64,000 nt of DNA from CAVSJJ01 sp963771015 (GCA_963771015.1 CAVYRN010000007.1:248001-312000); one strand, 5' to 3'. Positions 1 through 8,908 are shown, counted from the stretch's first letter. Program-made: numbers and translations. The notes: generated from the letters alone by a model not told the origin.

Positions 1-768
1 GCGGTCGTCGCGGCGGCCAAGGCCCGCGGGCTCGAGGTCCCGTCGATCAGCGACTTCGTCAACCTCCCCGGGTCCGGCGCCACCGCGACGATCAAGGACA
101 CCGTCATCACGGTCGGCCGGGCCGACCTCTTCACGACGATGCCGTCCGAGATCGCCACCGGGAGCCGGACCGGGACGACGGTGTGGCTCGGCTGGGAGGG
201 ACGGGCCCGGGCCCGGCTCACCGTCGCCGACGAGGTGCGGCCGACCTCGGCCGCGGCGATCCGCGCGCTCAGCCGCGCCGGGCTCACGGCATACCTGCTG
301 ACCGGCGACCACGAACGGGCAGCGCTCGCCGTCGCCGACGAGGTCGGCATCGGGGCCGGGCATGTCCTCGCCGACGTCCGGCCCGAGGACAAGCACGAGA
401 CGATCCGCCGACTTCAGGCGGAGGGCCGGGTCGTCGCGATGGTCGGTGACGGCGTCAACGACGCCGCCGCGCTCGCCCAGGCCGACCTCGGGATGGCCAT
501 GGGGTCGGGCACCGACGTGGCGGCCGAGTCCGCCGACATCGTCCTCATGCGCAGTGAGCTGACCGCCGTCGTCGACGCGATCGGGCTGTCACGCCGGACC
601 CTCGAGATCGTCAAGCAGAACCTCACCTGGGCCTTCGGCTACAACTCCGCGGCCATCCCCCTGGCCATGGCGGGTCTGCTCAACCCGATGATCGCGGGCG
701 CGGCGATGGCGATGTCGAGCGTCCTCGTCGTGACGAACAGCCTGCGGCTGCGCCGGTACGGACGCTGA
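1..768 (+). CDS. Cu(I)-translocating P-type ATPase, C-terminal part (5' end outside window)
   Basis: The reading frame is open from base 1, so only the last 255 residues of a P1B-type ATPase are seen. They cover part of the nucleotide-binding domain, the phosphorylation-domain motif LTGD (about residue 98), the hinge motif GDGVND (about 148) and the last two membrane helices. Helix 7 carries YN (GYNSAAIP) and helix 8 carries MxxSS (MAMSS); with the CPC motif, which would lie upstream, these are the known ligand signatures of Cu(I) exporters. The protein would use ATP to export copper across the cytoplasmic membrane. The DKTG aspartate and any N-terminal metal-binding domain are not visible. 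Family assignment is firm; copper specificity is inferred from the helix motifs. Confidence 0.9.
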   Translation, partial: AVVAAAKARGLEVPSISDFVNLPGSGATATIKDTVITVGRADLFTTMPSEIATGSRTGTTVWLGWEGRARARLTVADEVRPTSAAAIRALSRAGLTAYLLTGDHERAALAVADEVGIGAGHVLADVRPEDKHETIRRLQAEGRVVAMVGDGVNDAAALAQADLGMAMGSGTDVAAESADIVLMRSELTAVVDAIGLSRRTLEIVKQNLTWAFGYNSAAIPLAMAGLLNPMIAGAAMAMSSVLVVTNSLRLRRYGR

Positions 769-780
769 CCGGCCGGTCAG
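765..780. terminator. Perfect palindrome spanning two convergent stop codons
   Basis: CTGACCGGCCGGTCAG is a perfect 16-bp palindrome. It contains the TGA of the copper ATPase on one strand and the TGA of the glyoxalase-like gene on the other, so the two convergent genes end within one self-complementary sequence. There is no T-tract. It may act as a compact bidirectional terminator. Confidence 0.45.
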
Positions 781-1421
781 ATGCTGACCTTGCCCTCCGG
801 GGTGTCGAAGGTCACCGACATCAGGCCGGGCGTCCCGTGCGGGGCGACCCAGACGAAGTTGATGACCGAGGAGGTCGTGTCGGCGGGCAGGCCCAGCCAG
901 TCGCGCACCCGGTCAGGGTCGCCCGCGATGGTCAGCGACTCGATGGTCACCTCGGTGTTGGCGTCCTCGGACGGGTGCGGTACACCGTCCTCCCACTGGA
1001 CGAAGAAGGGCAGCTGCGGGTCGGACTGGAGCCCCCGGACACCCAGCTGACGCCAGCGCAGCTCGACACCGTCGGGACGGTGCCGGTTGCCCTCGACCGA
1101 CTGGCGGCCCAGCCGGGACTCCTGCTCGGCGATGTTGTCCACCCGGACGACCCAGCCGAGCCAGCCTCCCCCGCACTCCGAGCGCTCGCGGACGATCTGG
1201 CCGAACGGAGCCTTGTCGGCGGCGGGGTGCTCGAGGACCTCGACGACCTCGACGTAGCGCTCATGGGCCAGCGGAAGGATGACGTTCCGGGTGCCGAACC
1301 TCGGGTGCACCCCTCCGTCGACCGGCCGGACGCCAATGAGCTTCGCGAGACGCTCGGCCGTGGCCTGGAGGCCGTCGTGCTCGGCGGCATAGACGACGTG
1401 GTCAACTCGCATGCGGACCAT
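777..1421 (-). CDS. VOC/glyoxalase-like domain protein
   Basis: This 214-residue protein starts with MRVDHVVYAA and contains DHVVYAA-type beta strands and a C-terminal VTFDTPEG strand, the pattern of the glyoxalase-like (PF13468-type) branch of the vicinal oxygen chelate fold. Such proteins may bind metal, but the metal ligands are not clear here and the substrate is unknown. An in-frame ATG three codons downstream (1412) is an equally good start, since neither has a clear ribosome site. The gene is convergent with the copper ATPase and separated from the next minus-strand gene by about 90 bp. It is likely cytoplasmic. I have no evidence for a specific reaction. Confidence 0.75.
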   Translation of the reverse strand: MVRMRVDHVVYAAEHDGLQATAERLAKLIGVRPVDGGVHPRFGTRNVILPLAHERYVEVVEVLEHPAADKAPFGQIVRERSECGGGWLGWVVRVDNIAEQESRLGRQSVEGNRHRPDGVELRWRQLGVRGLQSDPQLPFFVQWEDGVPHPSEDANTEVTIESLTIAGDPDRVRDWLGLPADTTSSVINFVWVAPHGTPGLMSVTFDTPEGKVSI

Positions 1422-1508
1422 CGTGGCACACGTTCAGGGGTGCCTTGGACACCGGTCCCCCACCTGGACCCACGGCTCCCCTCTCCCCGGCCGGGGCCGG
1501 TGGGACGC

Positions 1509-2315
1509 TCACGGCGTGCGCTGCCGCACTGCCTCGTAGAGGACGACGGCCGCCGAGGTCGCGACGTTGAGAGAGTTCGCCCGGCCCGACATGGGGATAC
1601 GGACACGAACGTCGGCGGCCCCGAGCAGGGCGTCGCTCAGACCGCCCTTCTCGGTCCCGACGGCGACGGCCACTCCCCCGCGGTAGTCGGCCTCGGTGTG
1701 CAGCAGGTCGGTGTCCGGCGTCGCCGCAACGAGGCGGATGCCGGTGTGCTGCAGCCATACGAGCACGTCGGCCGTGCTCGCACTCGCCACGGGCAGGGCG
1801 AAGACGGTGCCCTTGCTCGCGCGGACGACGTTGGGGTTCCCCCAGTCGGTCACCGGGTCGGCGGCGACGACCGCCGCGACGCCGGCGGCGTCGGCCGTCC
1901 GCATCATGGCACCGAGGTTGCCCGGCTTCTCGACGCCCTCACAGACCAGGACCAGCGGGTCCTCGGGCAGCGTGAGGCGGTCGAGACGACCGCCGACGGC
2001 CGGGACGACGGCGAGGAAGCCGTCCGGCCCCTCGCGGTAGGCGACCCTCTCGAACGCCGCCCTGCCGACCCGGATCGTCTCGACCCCGTCGGCGCGGAGG
2101 TCGTCGACGAGCCGGGACTGCTCCACCGGGTCGAGCATGAGGTCGGGGCAGTGGAAGACGGTCCGGGGCCGGACGCCGGCACCGACGGCCAGGGCGAGCT
2201 CCTCGTAGCCCTCGACGACGGTGACGCCCTCGGCGTCGCGGGCCCGGCGGCGGCGCAGGGCGACGAGCGCCTTGAGGCGCGGGTTCGACGGTGAGGTGAG
2301 GGAGAGCTCGGCCAT
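1509..2315 (-). CDS. SpoU/TrmH-family RNA 2'-O-methyltransferase
   Basis: The 268-residue protein has an N-terminal substrate-binding part followed by a SPOUT domain. The three SpoU motifs are visible: EKPGNLGAMMRTADAAG (about residues 127-143), GTEKGGLS (about 217) and the knot motif SLNVATSAAVVLYEA near the C-terminus. Family members transfer methyl from S-adenosylmethionine to a ribose 2'-hydroxyl in rRNA or tRNA. The N-terminal SNPRLK segment is typical of the rRNA-modifying (TsnR/RlmB-like) subgroup, but the modified nucleotide cannot be read from sequence. It stands alone between a VOC protein and a HAD phosphatase. Some relatives confer ribosome-targeting antibiotic resistance; nothing here shows that. 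Confidence 0.88.
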   Translation of the reverse strand: MAELSLTSPSNPRLKALVALRRRRARDAEGVTVVEGYEELALAVGAGVRPRTVFHCPDLMLDPVEQSRLVDDLRADGVETIRVGRAAFERVAYREGPDGFLAVVPAVGGRLDRLTLPEDPLVLVCEGVEKPGNLGAMMRTADAAGVAAVVAADPVTDWGNPNVVRASKGTVFALPVASASTADVLVWLQHTGIRLVAATPDTDLLHTEADYRGGVAVAVGTEKGGLSDALLGAADVRVRIPMSGRANSLNVATSAAVVLYEAVRQRTP

Positions 2316-2347
2316 GGCGGACCCAGCATCCCACTGGACGGGCTCGT

Positions 2348-3139
2348 TCAGGGCAGGGAAGCCAGGACGGGCACGAGGCCGTCCTCGTCGACGGTGCCGG
2401 TCACCTCGTCGGCCGCCGCCTTGACCTCGTCGGGGGCGTTACCCATGGCGACGCCCCGGGCCGCCCATCGGAGCATCTCGAGGTCGTTGCGCTGGTCGCC
2501 GACGGCGACGGTCTCGAACGGCTCGACCCCCAGCCGGCGCCGGACGAGCTCGAGGGCGGCGCCCTTGGAGACACCCTCGGGATTGATGTCGAGCCACGCG
2601 GAGAAGCCGACGGCGTAGCTCACGCCATGCAGGCCGATGCGCTCGGTGAGCCCGACGAAGTCCTCGCTCGTGTGGTTGATGCTGCGGAAGGTCACCCTCG
2701 TCACCGGGTGGGCGATGAGCTCCTCCCAGGGGACGATGCGCAGCCGCCCCTGGAGCTCGCCGTCGGGGAACGGCGCGCTGAGCTTGAACCCGACACCGAG
2801 CTCCTCGACGGCGATGACCGCGTCCGGCCAGTGCTCGCGCAGCATGGTGAGCGCGGGGGCCGGGTCGAACGTCACGACGTCGAGCAGCTCGTACCCGTCC
2901 GGGGCCTGCGGGTCGAGCCGCAGCGTCACCGCACCGTTGGAGCACACGGCATACCCGGTGTCCAGGCCGAGCGCCTCGAGGATGGGCGTCGTCGCGACGA
3001 CCGAACGGCCGGTGGCGATGACAACGTGGTGACCGGCGGCGACGACGGAGCGGACCGCCTCATCCACGGCGTCGGAGAGGTGGCCCGCGTGGTCGATGGT
3101 CGTGCCGTCGAGATCGAGCGCGACCAGGTGGGGGGACAT
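2348..3139 (-). CDS. HAD-superfamily (Cof-type) phosphatase
   Basis: A 263-residue HAD hydrolase with motif I DLDGTTID (residues 8-15), motif II around IATGRS, and motif IV VGDQRNDLEML near the C-terminus; the large cap between motifs II and III is of the Cof/C2B type. Such enzymes dephosphorylate small phosphometabolites such as sugar phosphates or pyridoxal phosphate. The frame stays open far upstream, but that part is Arg/Pro-rich and lacks family similarity. The start at 3139 (MSPHLVALDLDG) is supported by TAGCGT seven bases upstream, which suggests a leaderless message. The substrate is unknown. Confidence 0.87.
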   Translation of the reverse strand: MSPHLVALDLDGTTIDHAGHLSDAVDEAVRSVVAAGHHVVIATGRSVVATTPILEALGLDTGYAVCSNGAVTLRLDPQAPDGYELLDVVTFDPAPALTMLREHWPDAVIAVEELGVGFKLSAPFPDGELQGRLRIVPWEELIAHPVTRVTFRSINHTSEDFVGLTERIGLHGVSYAVGFSAWLDINPEGVSKGAALELVRRRLGVEPFETVAVGDQRNDLEMLRWAARGVAMGNAPDEVKAAADEVTGTVDEDGLVPVLASLP

Positions 3140-3146
3140 GGTCGCG

Positions 3147-3152
3147 ACGCTA
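3147..3152 (-). promoter_or_regulatory. -10 box, leaderless start of the HAD phosphatase
   Basis: TAGCGT on the minus strand ends 7 nt before ATG 3139, placing the probable transcription start at or next to the start codon. Confidence 0.5.
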
Positions 3153-3189
3153 CCCCGCTGGGGTGACCAGGCGGTGATTGCCGTCCCGG

Positions 3190-4443
3190 TCACCGAGGAG
3201 CCGTGGCAAGGTCCGGCGAGGACCACGCCTGCCTGAGGCTGAGCCGGCCCTGGGTCTGGAGCAGCGAGCGGCGGTAGAGCCGTTCCGCGACGAGGACGCC
3301 GCCGACCGCGGCGGCCATCAGCAACCCGACGGCGACGACCGGCTCCCACCAGGCCGCCGACCCGCTGAGCACCCGGATCGGCATGAGGACGGCCGAGAAG
3401 GGCGGGATGAACGACAGGATGGTGAGCGCGGTGCCCTTGAGGAAGATCGCCCCGAAGAACACGGCGACCATGAGCATCGTCAGCGGCGCAGACGTCTGCT
3501 GGAGGTCCTCGGATCGGCTGGCCAGGGCCCCGGCGACGGCCCACGCGCAGGCGATGAGGAGGAACCCGACGAGGAAGAACACGAGGAACCACCCGAGGGC
3601 GCCGGAGACTCCGGGGAGGAACGTCGAGTACTTCGTGAAGCTCAGCCCGATGAGCCCGATCGAGACGTAGAGGCCCATCTGGCCGAGGGCCATCGTCGTG
3701 TTGCCGAGCACCTTGCCGGCGAGGAGCTGGCGGACCGGGATCTTCGTCGCGATGATCTCGACGATCCGGGACTGCTTCTCCTCGAGGACGCTCTGGGCGA
3801 GCGTCACCCCGAAGCCGAGCGAGGACAGGTAGAAGAGGAACGCCAGGGCGAAGCCCATCCCGTGGGCGAAGCCGTTCTTCTCGGCGTTGCCGTCGAGCAC
3901 GGACGTCGTGAGGGTGGTGCCCCTCGTCATCTCGTCGACGCTCACGCCGAGGGCGGCGGCGTTGGCCCGCAGGCCATCCTGACGGATGACGGTCGATGCG
4001 GCGGCGTCAAGGCCGCCGGGGACCCCGTCCTTGCCGGTGAGGACCCACCCGCCGCCGCCGTGACGCAGCCAGACGTCGGCCGACCCGTCCCGCAGCGCCG
4101 CCTGGGCGGCGTCGACACTCGTCACCACGTGGACCGTCACCTTGACCTTGCCGTCGACGGCACCGACCCGCTGCTCGAGGGTCCTGGCCATGGCCTGGGC
4201 CTCGGGCATGGCGGCGACGGCATACGTCTGGGCCCGCTGCTCGAGCACCGTCTGGACGACCATGAAGCCGCTGATGAGGGTCAGGGTGAGGACCGTTCCG
4301 ACGAGGAAGGCGCGGTCGGTCAGCTTGACGACGATCTCCCGGCGCGCCACGAGTGACCAGGCCTGGGACCTCGTGGTCCGGCCCCGCATGGGGGGGACGT
4401 CTGAGGCGGTGGGGCCGCCGGATGCGCTGGCGTCGGCGGTCAT
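3190..4443 (-). CDS. ABC-2 type exporter permease (NatB-like)
   Basis: The 417-residue membrane protein has one N-terminal helix (about residues 47-67), a large extracytoplasmic domain of about 150 residues, and five or more C-terminal helices with the cytoplasmic loop EEKQSRIVEII that is characteristic of ABC-2/NatB permeases. It overlaps the upstream ATPase gene by 4 bp (ATGA), so the two are translationally coupled and form one exporter. NatB-like permeases move Na+, antibiotics or other compounds out of the cell; the substrate here is unknown. The two-component system upstream may control it, as is common for such exporters. Family is confident, substrate is not. Confidence 0.87.
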   Translation of the reverse strand: MTADASASGGPTASDVPPMRGRTTRSQAWSLVARREIVVKLTDRAFLVGTVLTLTLISGFMVVQTVLEQRAQTYAVAAMPEAQAMARTLEQRVGAVDGKVKVTVHVVTSVDAAQAALRDGSADVWLRHGGGGWVLTGKDGVPGGLDAAASTVIRQDGLRANAAALGVSVDEMTRGTTLTTSVLDGNAEKNGFAHGMGFALAFLFYLSSLGFGVTLAQSVLEEKQSRIVEIIATKIPVRQLLAGKVLGNTTMALGQMGLYVSIGLIGLSFTKYSTFLPGVSGALGWFLVFFLVGFLLIACAWAVAGALASRSEDLQQTSAPLTMLMVAVFFGAIFLKGTALTILSFIPPFSAVLMPIRVLSGSAAWWEPVVAVGLLMAAAVGGVLVAERLYRRSLLQTQGRLSLRQAWSSPDLATAPR

Positions 4444-5381
4444 GCGGTCACCTCACGGTAGATCTCGGACAGGGCTGGGACGACGCGGGCGAACTCGTGC
4501 ACCGCACCACGGCTCATCGCCGCGGCGAGGAGCACCTGGCCCGCCGCGGGGTCGCCGTCGAGCTCGACGAGGGCCACCGGCCCGTCGACGTCGGCGGTCG
4601 TGACGCCACGGACGTCCCGCACCCAGCCGGCGTCGCCACCGAGCACGAGGCGGTAGCGGGTGGGGCCACGGCCCCGGAGCTCGCCGACGGTCCCCTCGGC
4701 CACGACGGCCCCACGGGCAAGGACGACGAGCCGGTCACACAGCCGCTCGACGAGGTCCAGCTGGTGGCTCGAGAAGAGGACCGGGACCCCACGGGCGGTG
4801 TGCTCCCGGAGCAGGTCGGCCATCGAGTCCACGGCGATCGGGTCCAGCCCCGAGAACGGCTCGTCGAGGATGAGCGCCCGCGGCTCGGCCATGAGAGCGG
4901 CGATGATCTGGACCCGCTGCTGGTTGCCGAGGCTCAGCTTCTCGACCCGGTCGCCCGCCCGGTCTGCCAGGTCGAACCGCTCGAGGTGGTCCATGACCGA
5001 CACCTTGGCCGCCCCGGCGCCCATCCCGGAGAGCTGCCCGAGGTAGACGAGCTGGTCGAGGACGCGCTGCTTCGGGTAGAGCCCGCGCTCCTCCGGCATG
5101 TAGCCGAACGTCCGGCGGTCCTCGTCGGTGATCGGGCGGCCCCGCCAGGTGACGGCGCCGGCGTCGACCCTGAGCAGGCCCATGATCATCCGCATCGCCG
5201 TCGTCTTGCCCGCACCGTTGCCGCCGACGAAGCCCGTCAGCGCCCCTCCGGGCACCGTCAGTGACGCGCCGTCGACCGCGAGGACCTCACCGAACCGGCG
5301 GGTGAGCCCGACGGCCTCGATCGTGTCGGCGGCCTGGAGGGGCGGTGCGCTGCTGAGCGGCGTCGCGCTGGTGGGCGTCAT
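4440..5381 (-). CDS. ABC transporter ATPase (NatA-like)
   Basis: A 313-residue nucleotide-binding subunit with Walker A GGNGAGKTT (about residues 54-61), signature LSLGNQQR (about 149-156), Walker B ALILDEP (about 169-175) and the H-loop SSHQLD. The C-terminal 80 residues form the accessory domain seen in NatA/DrrA-type exporters. It powers the permease encoded next, whose start codon overlaps this stop. An upstream in-frame GTG (5390) lies inside the -10 box TAGCGT (5389-5394), so I chose ATG 5381, which is 7 nt from that box. Confidence 0.9.
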   Translation of the reverse strand: MTPTSATPLSSAPPLQAADTIEAVGLTRRFGEVLAVDGASLTVPGGALTGFVGGNGAGKTTAMRMIMGLLRVDAGAVTWRGRPITDEDRRTFGYMPEERGLYPKQRVLDQLVYLGQLSGMGAGAAKVSVMDHLERFDLADRAGDRVEKLSLGNQQRVQIIAALMAEPRALILDEPFSGLDPIAVDSMADLLREHTARGVPVLFSSHQLDLVERLCDRLVVLARGAVVAEGTVGELRGRGPTRYRLVLGGDAGWVRDVRGVTTADVDGPVALVELDGDPAAGQVLLAAAMSRGAVHEFARVVPALSEIYREVTA

Positions 5382-5388
5382 GCCTGCC

Positions 5389-5394
5389 ACGCTA
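5389..5394 (-). promoter_or_regulatory. -10 box, leaderless start of the ABC exporter operon
   Basis: TAGCGT on the minus strand ends 7 nt before ATG 5381. It overlaps the alternative GTG start, which argues against that start. Confidence 0.5.
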
Positions 5395-5434
5395 GGGCGG
5401 GCGAGGGCGTGGCGGATCAGCCTGGAGGGTGACC

Positions 5435-6172
5435 TCAGCCCTCCGACGGCAGGATGAGACCTGCCTCGTACGCGAGGACGACGGCCTGGACCCGGTCACG
5501 CAGGTGCAGCTTGGCGAGGCAGTTGGAGACGTGGGTCTTGACCGTCGCCTCGCCGAGGAAGAGCTCTGCGGCGATCTCGGCGTTGGACAGCCCTCGACCC
5601 ATGAGGACGAGGACCTCGCGCTCGCGGTCGGTGAGCCGGGCCAGCCCGTCGGTATGCCGTGCGGCCCGGCCGCCGGCCCCCGGGCCGCTCGGGCCGCCCC
5701 GGCCGGCACCCGTCGCGCGGGACGCGGCACCCGGGCCACCGCCCCGGGTCATCTGCTCGATCACCCGGCGGGTCACCTCCGGGGCCAGCAGGGCATGCCC
5801 GCCGCCGACGACGTGGACGGCCTCGACGAGCTGCTCGGGTTCGGCGTTCTTGAGGAGGAAGCCGCTCGCTCCGGCCGCCAACGCGTCGAAGAGGTAGTCG
5901 TCACGGTCGAAGGTCGTGAGGATGACGACCCGGCCGAGGTCCTCGGCGACGAGCCGACGGGTGGCCTCGATCCCGTCCATGACGGGCATCTGGACGTCCA
6001 TGAGGACGACGTCGGGTCGTACCTCGCGGGCCAGCTCGACGGCGGCGGCACCGTCGGCGGCCTCGCCGACGACCTCGAGGTCCGGCTCGACGGACAGCAT
6101 CATGGTGAAGCCCGACCGGACGAGGTGCTGGTCGTCGACGATCATCACCCGCAGGCGCTCAGCCTCGGACAT
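5435..6172 (-). CDS. LuxR/NarL-family response regulator
   Basis: This 245-residue regulator has an N-terminal receiver domain with the acidic pair DD at 13-14, the phosphorylation site Asp59 in VVLMDVQMP, and Lys in FLLKNAEP. A Gly/Arg-rich linker of about 35 residues (GGGPGAASRATGAGRGG) leads to a C-terminal GerE helix-turn-helix (LTDREREVLVLMGRGLSNAEIA). The kinase gene upstream overlaps it by 14 bp, so they form a cognate pair. The linker is longer and more glycine-rich than usual. The targets are unknown; the ABC exporter just downstream is the obvious candidate. Confidence 0.92.
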   Translation of the reverse strand: MSEAERLRVMIVDDQHLVRSGFTMMLSVEPDLEVVGEAADGAAAVELAREVRPDVVLMDVQMPVMDGIEATRRLVAEDLGRVVILTTFDRDDYLFDALAAGASGFLLKNAEPEQLVEAVHVVGGGHALLAPEVTRRVIEQMTRGGGPGAASRATGAGRGGPSGPGAGGRAARHTDGLARLTDREREVLVLMGRGLSNAEIAAELFLGEATVKTHVSNCLAKLHLRDRVQAVVLAYEAGLILPSEG

Positions 6173-7529
6173 CGGCGTCTCCCAACGGCATACGGACCCG
6201 CACCCGGTAGCCCCCGATGGCTCGCGGGCCGATGTCGACCTCGCCCCGGTGCGACGCCGCACGCTCACGGATGCCGATCTGGCCCAGACCCGACCCGGAC
6301 GTCCCCGAGCGGGGCCGGCCGTTGTCGACGACCTCGACCTCGACATGCGGGTGCGGGCCCGCATCGTCGACCCGGACGACGACACCGGCCTGGGTGGCGG
6401 TCGAGTGCGTCGCGGTGTTGGCCAGCGCCTCCTGGGCGATCCGGTAGAGCGAGAGCCCGAGCGGCGCGGACAGGTCTCGGCCGGCGCCGGGACGGGACTC
6501 GACCAGCTCGAAGGTCGTCGGCAGGCCCGCCGACGTTCGTTCGGCGGTGAGCGTCGGCAGGTCGGCCAGCCCCGGCTCCGGGGCACGGCCGGTCCCGGTC
6601 GGGCCCGCCGAGGACAGGTCCTCGCCCTCCTCCATCTCGCGGAGGGTGCCGAGCAGCTGGCGCATCTGGGCCACCCCCTCCCGCGAGGACGCCTCGATCC
6701 GGGCGAGGGCAGCCGCGGCCGCGTCCCGGTCGGTGTCGAGGACCCGCCGGGCCGCGCCGGCCTGGATGCCGATGACCGAGACGTGGTGGCCGACGACGTC
6801 GTGGAGCTCGCGGGCGATGCGCAACCGCTCGTCGAGCACGGCGCGGCGGCGCAGGCCCTCGGCCTGGCCGGCGATCGTGGCCGTCTGCTCGGCGAGCCGG
6901 GCCCGTTGCCGGGCACCGCGCCAGGCGATCTGCCCAGCGACGACGGCCCCACCGAAGTACACGGCGTTGATGACGATGGTGAGGATGACCGCGGCCGCGA
7001 CGGGTGGGAGCCAGCCCCTCTGCTGCACATCCCGGGTGCTGGCGACGATCTGGTCGATGCCGCTGCCGAGGGCCAGCTGCCAGGCCACCCAGACGAACAT
7101 GAGGGCGATGACCCCGCCGACGACGACGAGCATGGAGCGCCGCTCCCTGGCCCATGCGGCGGCCGAGAAGTAGGCGATGAAGTACGACACCTGAAGGGCG
7201 AGCAGGCCCATGACCGCGGGCATCGTCACGCCGACGACGAACATGTGCAGCGCCGCGAGGACGCCCACGCTCAGCGGGTAGCGCCGGCGGAACAGGAGCA
7301 GGACCGCGACCGACGCGGTGGCGAGCCACTGCACCCAGCGGGGCTGGGTCGTGTGGTCGAGCACGCCGACGCTGCGGGTCAGCTCGAGGAGCCCGAGGCC
7401 CGCGACGACCGCAGCCAGGGCCAGGGTGATGTCGGAGGCGCCGATCGTCGGCCGCGGCCGCTCCCACTCGTCGTCCACGGCGAAGAACTCGCCGAGGCGA
7501 GCCGTGACGCTACGGTCGGGGGACGGCAT
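6159..7529 (-). CDS. Sensor histidine kinase (HisKA_3 / NarL partner)
   Basis: The 456-residue kinase has five or six membrane helices in its first 205 residues with very short external loops, then a coiled segment and a HisKA_3 dimerisation helix with His243 in RELHDVVGHH, followed by a HATPase domain (N box NTATHS, G box GSGLGQIGIRER). The absence of an external sensor domain suggests it senses the membrane or an intramembrane signal, as in antibiotic-stress kinases next to ABC exporters. The start at 7529 lies within GTATGCC and follows TAGGCT by 7 nt. The frame remains open upstream but without family sequence. Confidence 0.9.
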   Translation of the reverse strand: MPSPDRSVTARLGEFFAVDDEWERPRPTIGASDITLALAAVVAGLGLLELTRSVGVLDHTTQPRWVQWLATASVAVLLLFRRRYPLSVGVLAALHMFVVGVTMPAVMGLLALQVSYFIAYFSAAAWARERRSMLVVVGGVIALMFVWVAWQLALGSGIDQIVASTRDVQQRGWLPPVAAAVILTIVINAVYFGGAVVAGQIAWRGARQRARLAEQTATIAGQAEGLRRRAVLDERLRIARELHDVVGHHVSVIGIQAGAARRVLDTDRDAAAAALARIEASSREGVAQMRQLLGTLREMEEGEDLSSAGPTGTGRAPEPGLADLPTLTAERTSAGLPTTFELVESRPGAGRDLSAPLGLSLYRIAQEALANTATHSTATQAGVVVRVDDAGPHPHVEVEVVDNGRPRSGTSGSGLGQIGIRERAASHRGEVDIGPRAIGGYRVRVRMPLGDADVRG

Positions 7530-7536
7530 ACGTCCC

Positions 7537-7542
7537 AGCCTA
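7537..7542 (-). promoter_or_regulatory. -10 box, leaderless start of the histidine kinase
   Basis: TAGGCT on the minus strand lies 7 nt before ATG 7529 and fits a leaderless kinase/regulator message. Confidence 0.5.
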
Positions 7543-7606
7543 GGGACGAAGGGGTATGCCGCACCTCCACCGCCAGGCGGAGCCGCCTCCCTCCCCCGGG
7601 TGGGGG

Positions 7607-8884
7607 TCAGGCGACCGGGGTGAGGACGTCGAGGCCGAGCAGCGGACGCAGCGCCTCGGGCACGACGACCGAGCCGTCGCTCTGCTGGTGGTTCTCGAGG
7701 ATGGCGACGAGCCACCGGGTCGTGGCGAGGGTGCCGTTGAGGGTGGCGACGACCTCGGTCGGGCCCTGGCCCCCGTCCGGACGGAAGCGGGTGCCGAGGC
7801 GGCGGGCCTGGAAGGTCGTGCAGTTCGACGTCGAGGTCAGCTCCCGGTAGCGGCCCTGGGTCGGGACCCACGCCTCACAGTCGAACTTGCGGGCCGCGCT
7901 CTGGCCGAGGTCACCCGCGGCGGTGTCGATGACGCGGTAGGGCAGCTCGACCTTGGCGAGCATCTCCTTCTCCCAGGCGAGCAGCCGCTCGTGCTCGGTC
8001 TCGGCGTCGGCCGGGTCGCAGTAGACGAACATCTCGAGCTTGTTGAACTGGTGGACCCGGATGATCCCGCGGGTGTCCTTGCCGTAGGACCCCGCCTCGC
8101 GGCGGAAGCACGTCGACCAGCCGGCGTACCGGCGCGGGCCGCCACCGAGGTCGATGATCTCGTCGGCGTGGTAGCCGGCCAGGGCCACCTCGGAGGTGCC
8201 GGTGAGGTAGAGGTCGTCGGCCTCGAGCCGGTAGACCTCCTCGGCGTGCTTGTCGATGAATCCGGCGCCCCGCATCATCTCGGGCAGGACGAGGGCGGGC
8301 GTGATCATCGGGGTGAACCCGGCCGCGACGGCCTGCTGCAACCCGAGGGTGAGCAGGGCATGCTCGAGGCGGGCACCGACCCCGGTGAGGAAGTAGAACC
8401 GCGACCCGGCCACCTTGGCGCCCCGCTCCATGTCGACGGCGGCCAGCCCCTCGGCGAGGTCGAGGTGGTCCTGGGGCTCGAAGCCCTCGGCGGCGAAGTC
8501 ACGGGGCGTGCCGACGGTCTCGACGACGGCGTAGTCGTCCTCGCCGCCGGCCGGGACCCCGTCGACGATGACGTTGCCGATGCGGGTGAGGAGGTCGTCG
8601 AGGTCGCCCTGGGCCGCTGCGGCGGTGGCCTCGTTCGCCTTGACCTGGGCGGACAGCTCCTTGGTCCGGGCCAGCAGGGCCCGCTTCTCCTCCCCCTGGG
8701 CCTGGGCGACGCCGCGGCCGAGGGACTTCTGCTCGGCCCGGAGGGTCTCGAATGCGGTGAGCGAGCTCCGTCGGAGCTCGTCGGCGGCGAGGACGGCGTC
8801 GACGAGCGACTCGTCGTCGCCGCGGGCGCGTTGCGAGGCGCGGACGAGGGCGGGGTTGTCGCGGAGCAGCCGGATGTCGATCAC
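7607..8884 (-). CDS. serS: Seryl-tRNA synthetase
   Basis: The 425-residue protein matches the full length of bacterial SerRS. Residues 1-110 form the long antiparallel coiled coil that grips the tRNA long variable arm. The class II core shows motif 2 (CFRREAGSYGKDTRGIIRVHQF) and motif 3 (NGTLATTRWLVAILEN), plus the serine-pocket TSE of TGTSEVAL. It charges tRNA-Ser and tRNA-Sec with serine using ATP in the cytoplasm. The GTG start is 8 nt from TACACT. No T-box-like leader is visible and there would be no room for one if the message is leaderless. Confidence 0.97.
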   Translation of the reverse strand: MIDIRLLRDNPALVRASQRARGDDESLVDAVLAADELRRSSLTAFETLRAEQKSLGRGVAQAQGEEKRALLARTKELSAQVKANEATAAAAQGDLDDLLTRIGNVIVDGVPAGGEDDYAVVETVGTPRDFAAEGFEPQDHLDLAEGLAAVDMERGAKVAGSRFYFLTGVGARLEHALLTLGLQQAVAAGFTPMITPALVLPEMMRGAGFIDKHAEEVYRLEADDLYLTGTSEVALAGYHADEIIDLGGGPRRYAGWSTCFRREAGSYGKDTRGIIRVHQFNKLEMFVYCDPADAETEHERLLAWEKEMLAKVELPYRVIDTAAGDLGQSAARKFDCEAWVPTQGRYRELTSTSNCTTFQARRLGTRFRPDGGQGPTEVVATLNGTLATTRWLVAILENHQQSDGSVVVPEALRPLLGLDVLTPVA

Positions 8885-8892
8885 GACCGCTG

Positions 8893-8898
8893 AGTGTA
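8893..8898 (-). promoter_or_regulatory. -10 box of serS
   Basis: TACACT on the minus strand ends 8 nt before GTG 8884. Confidence 0.45.
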
Positions 8899-8908
8899 TC
8901 GGCGGGGG

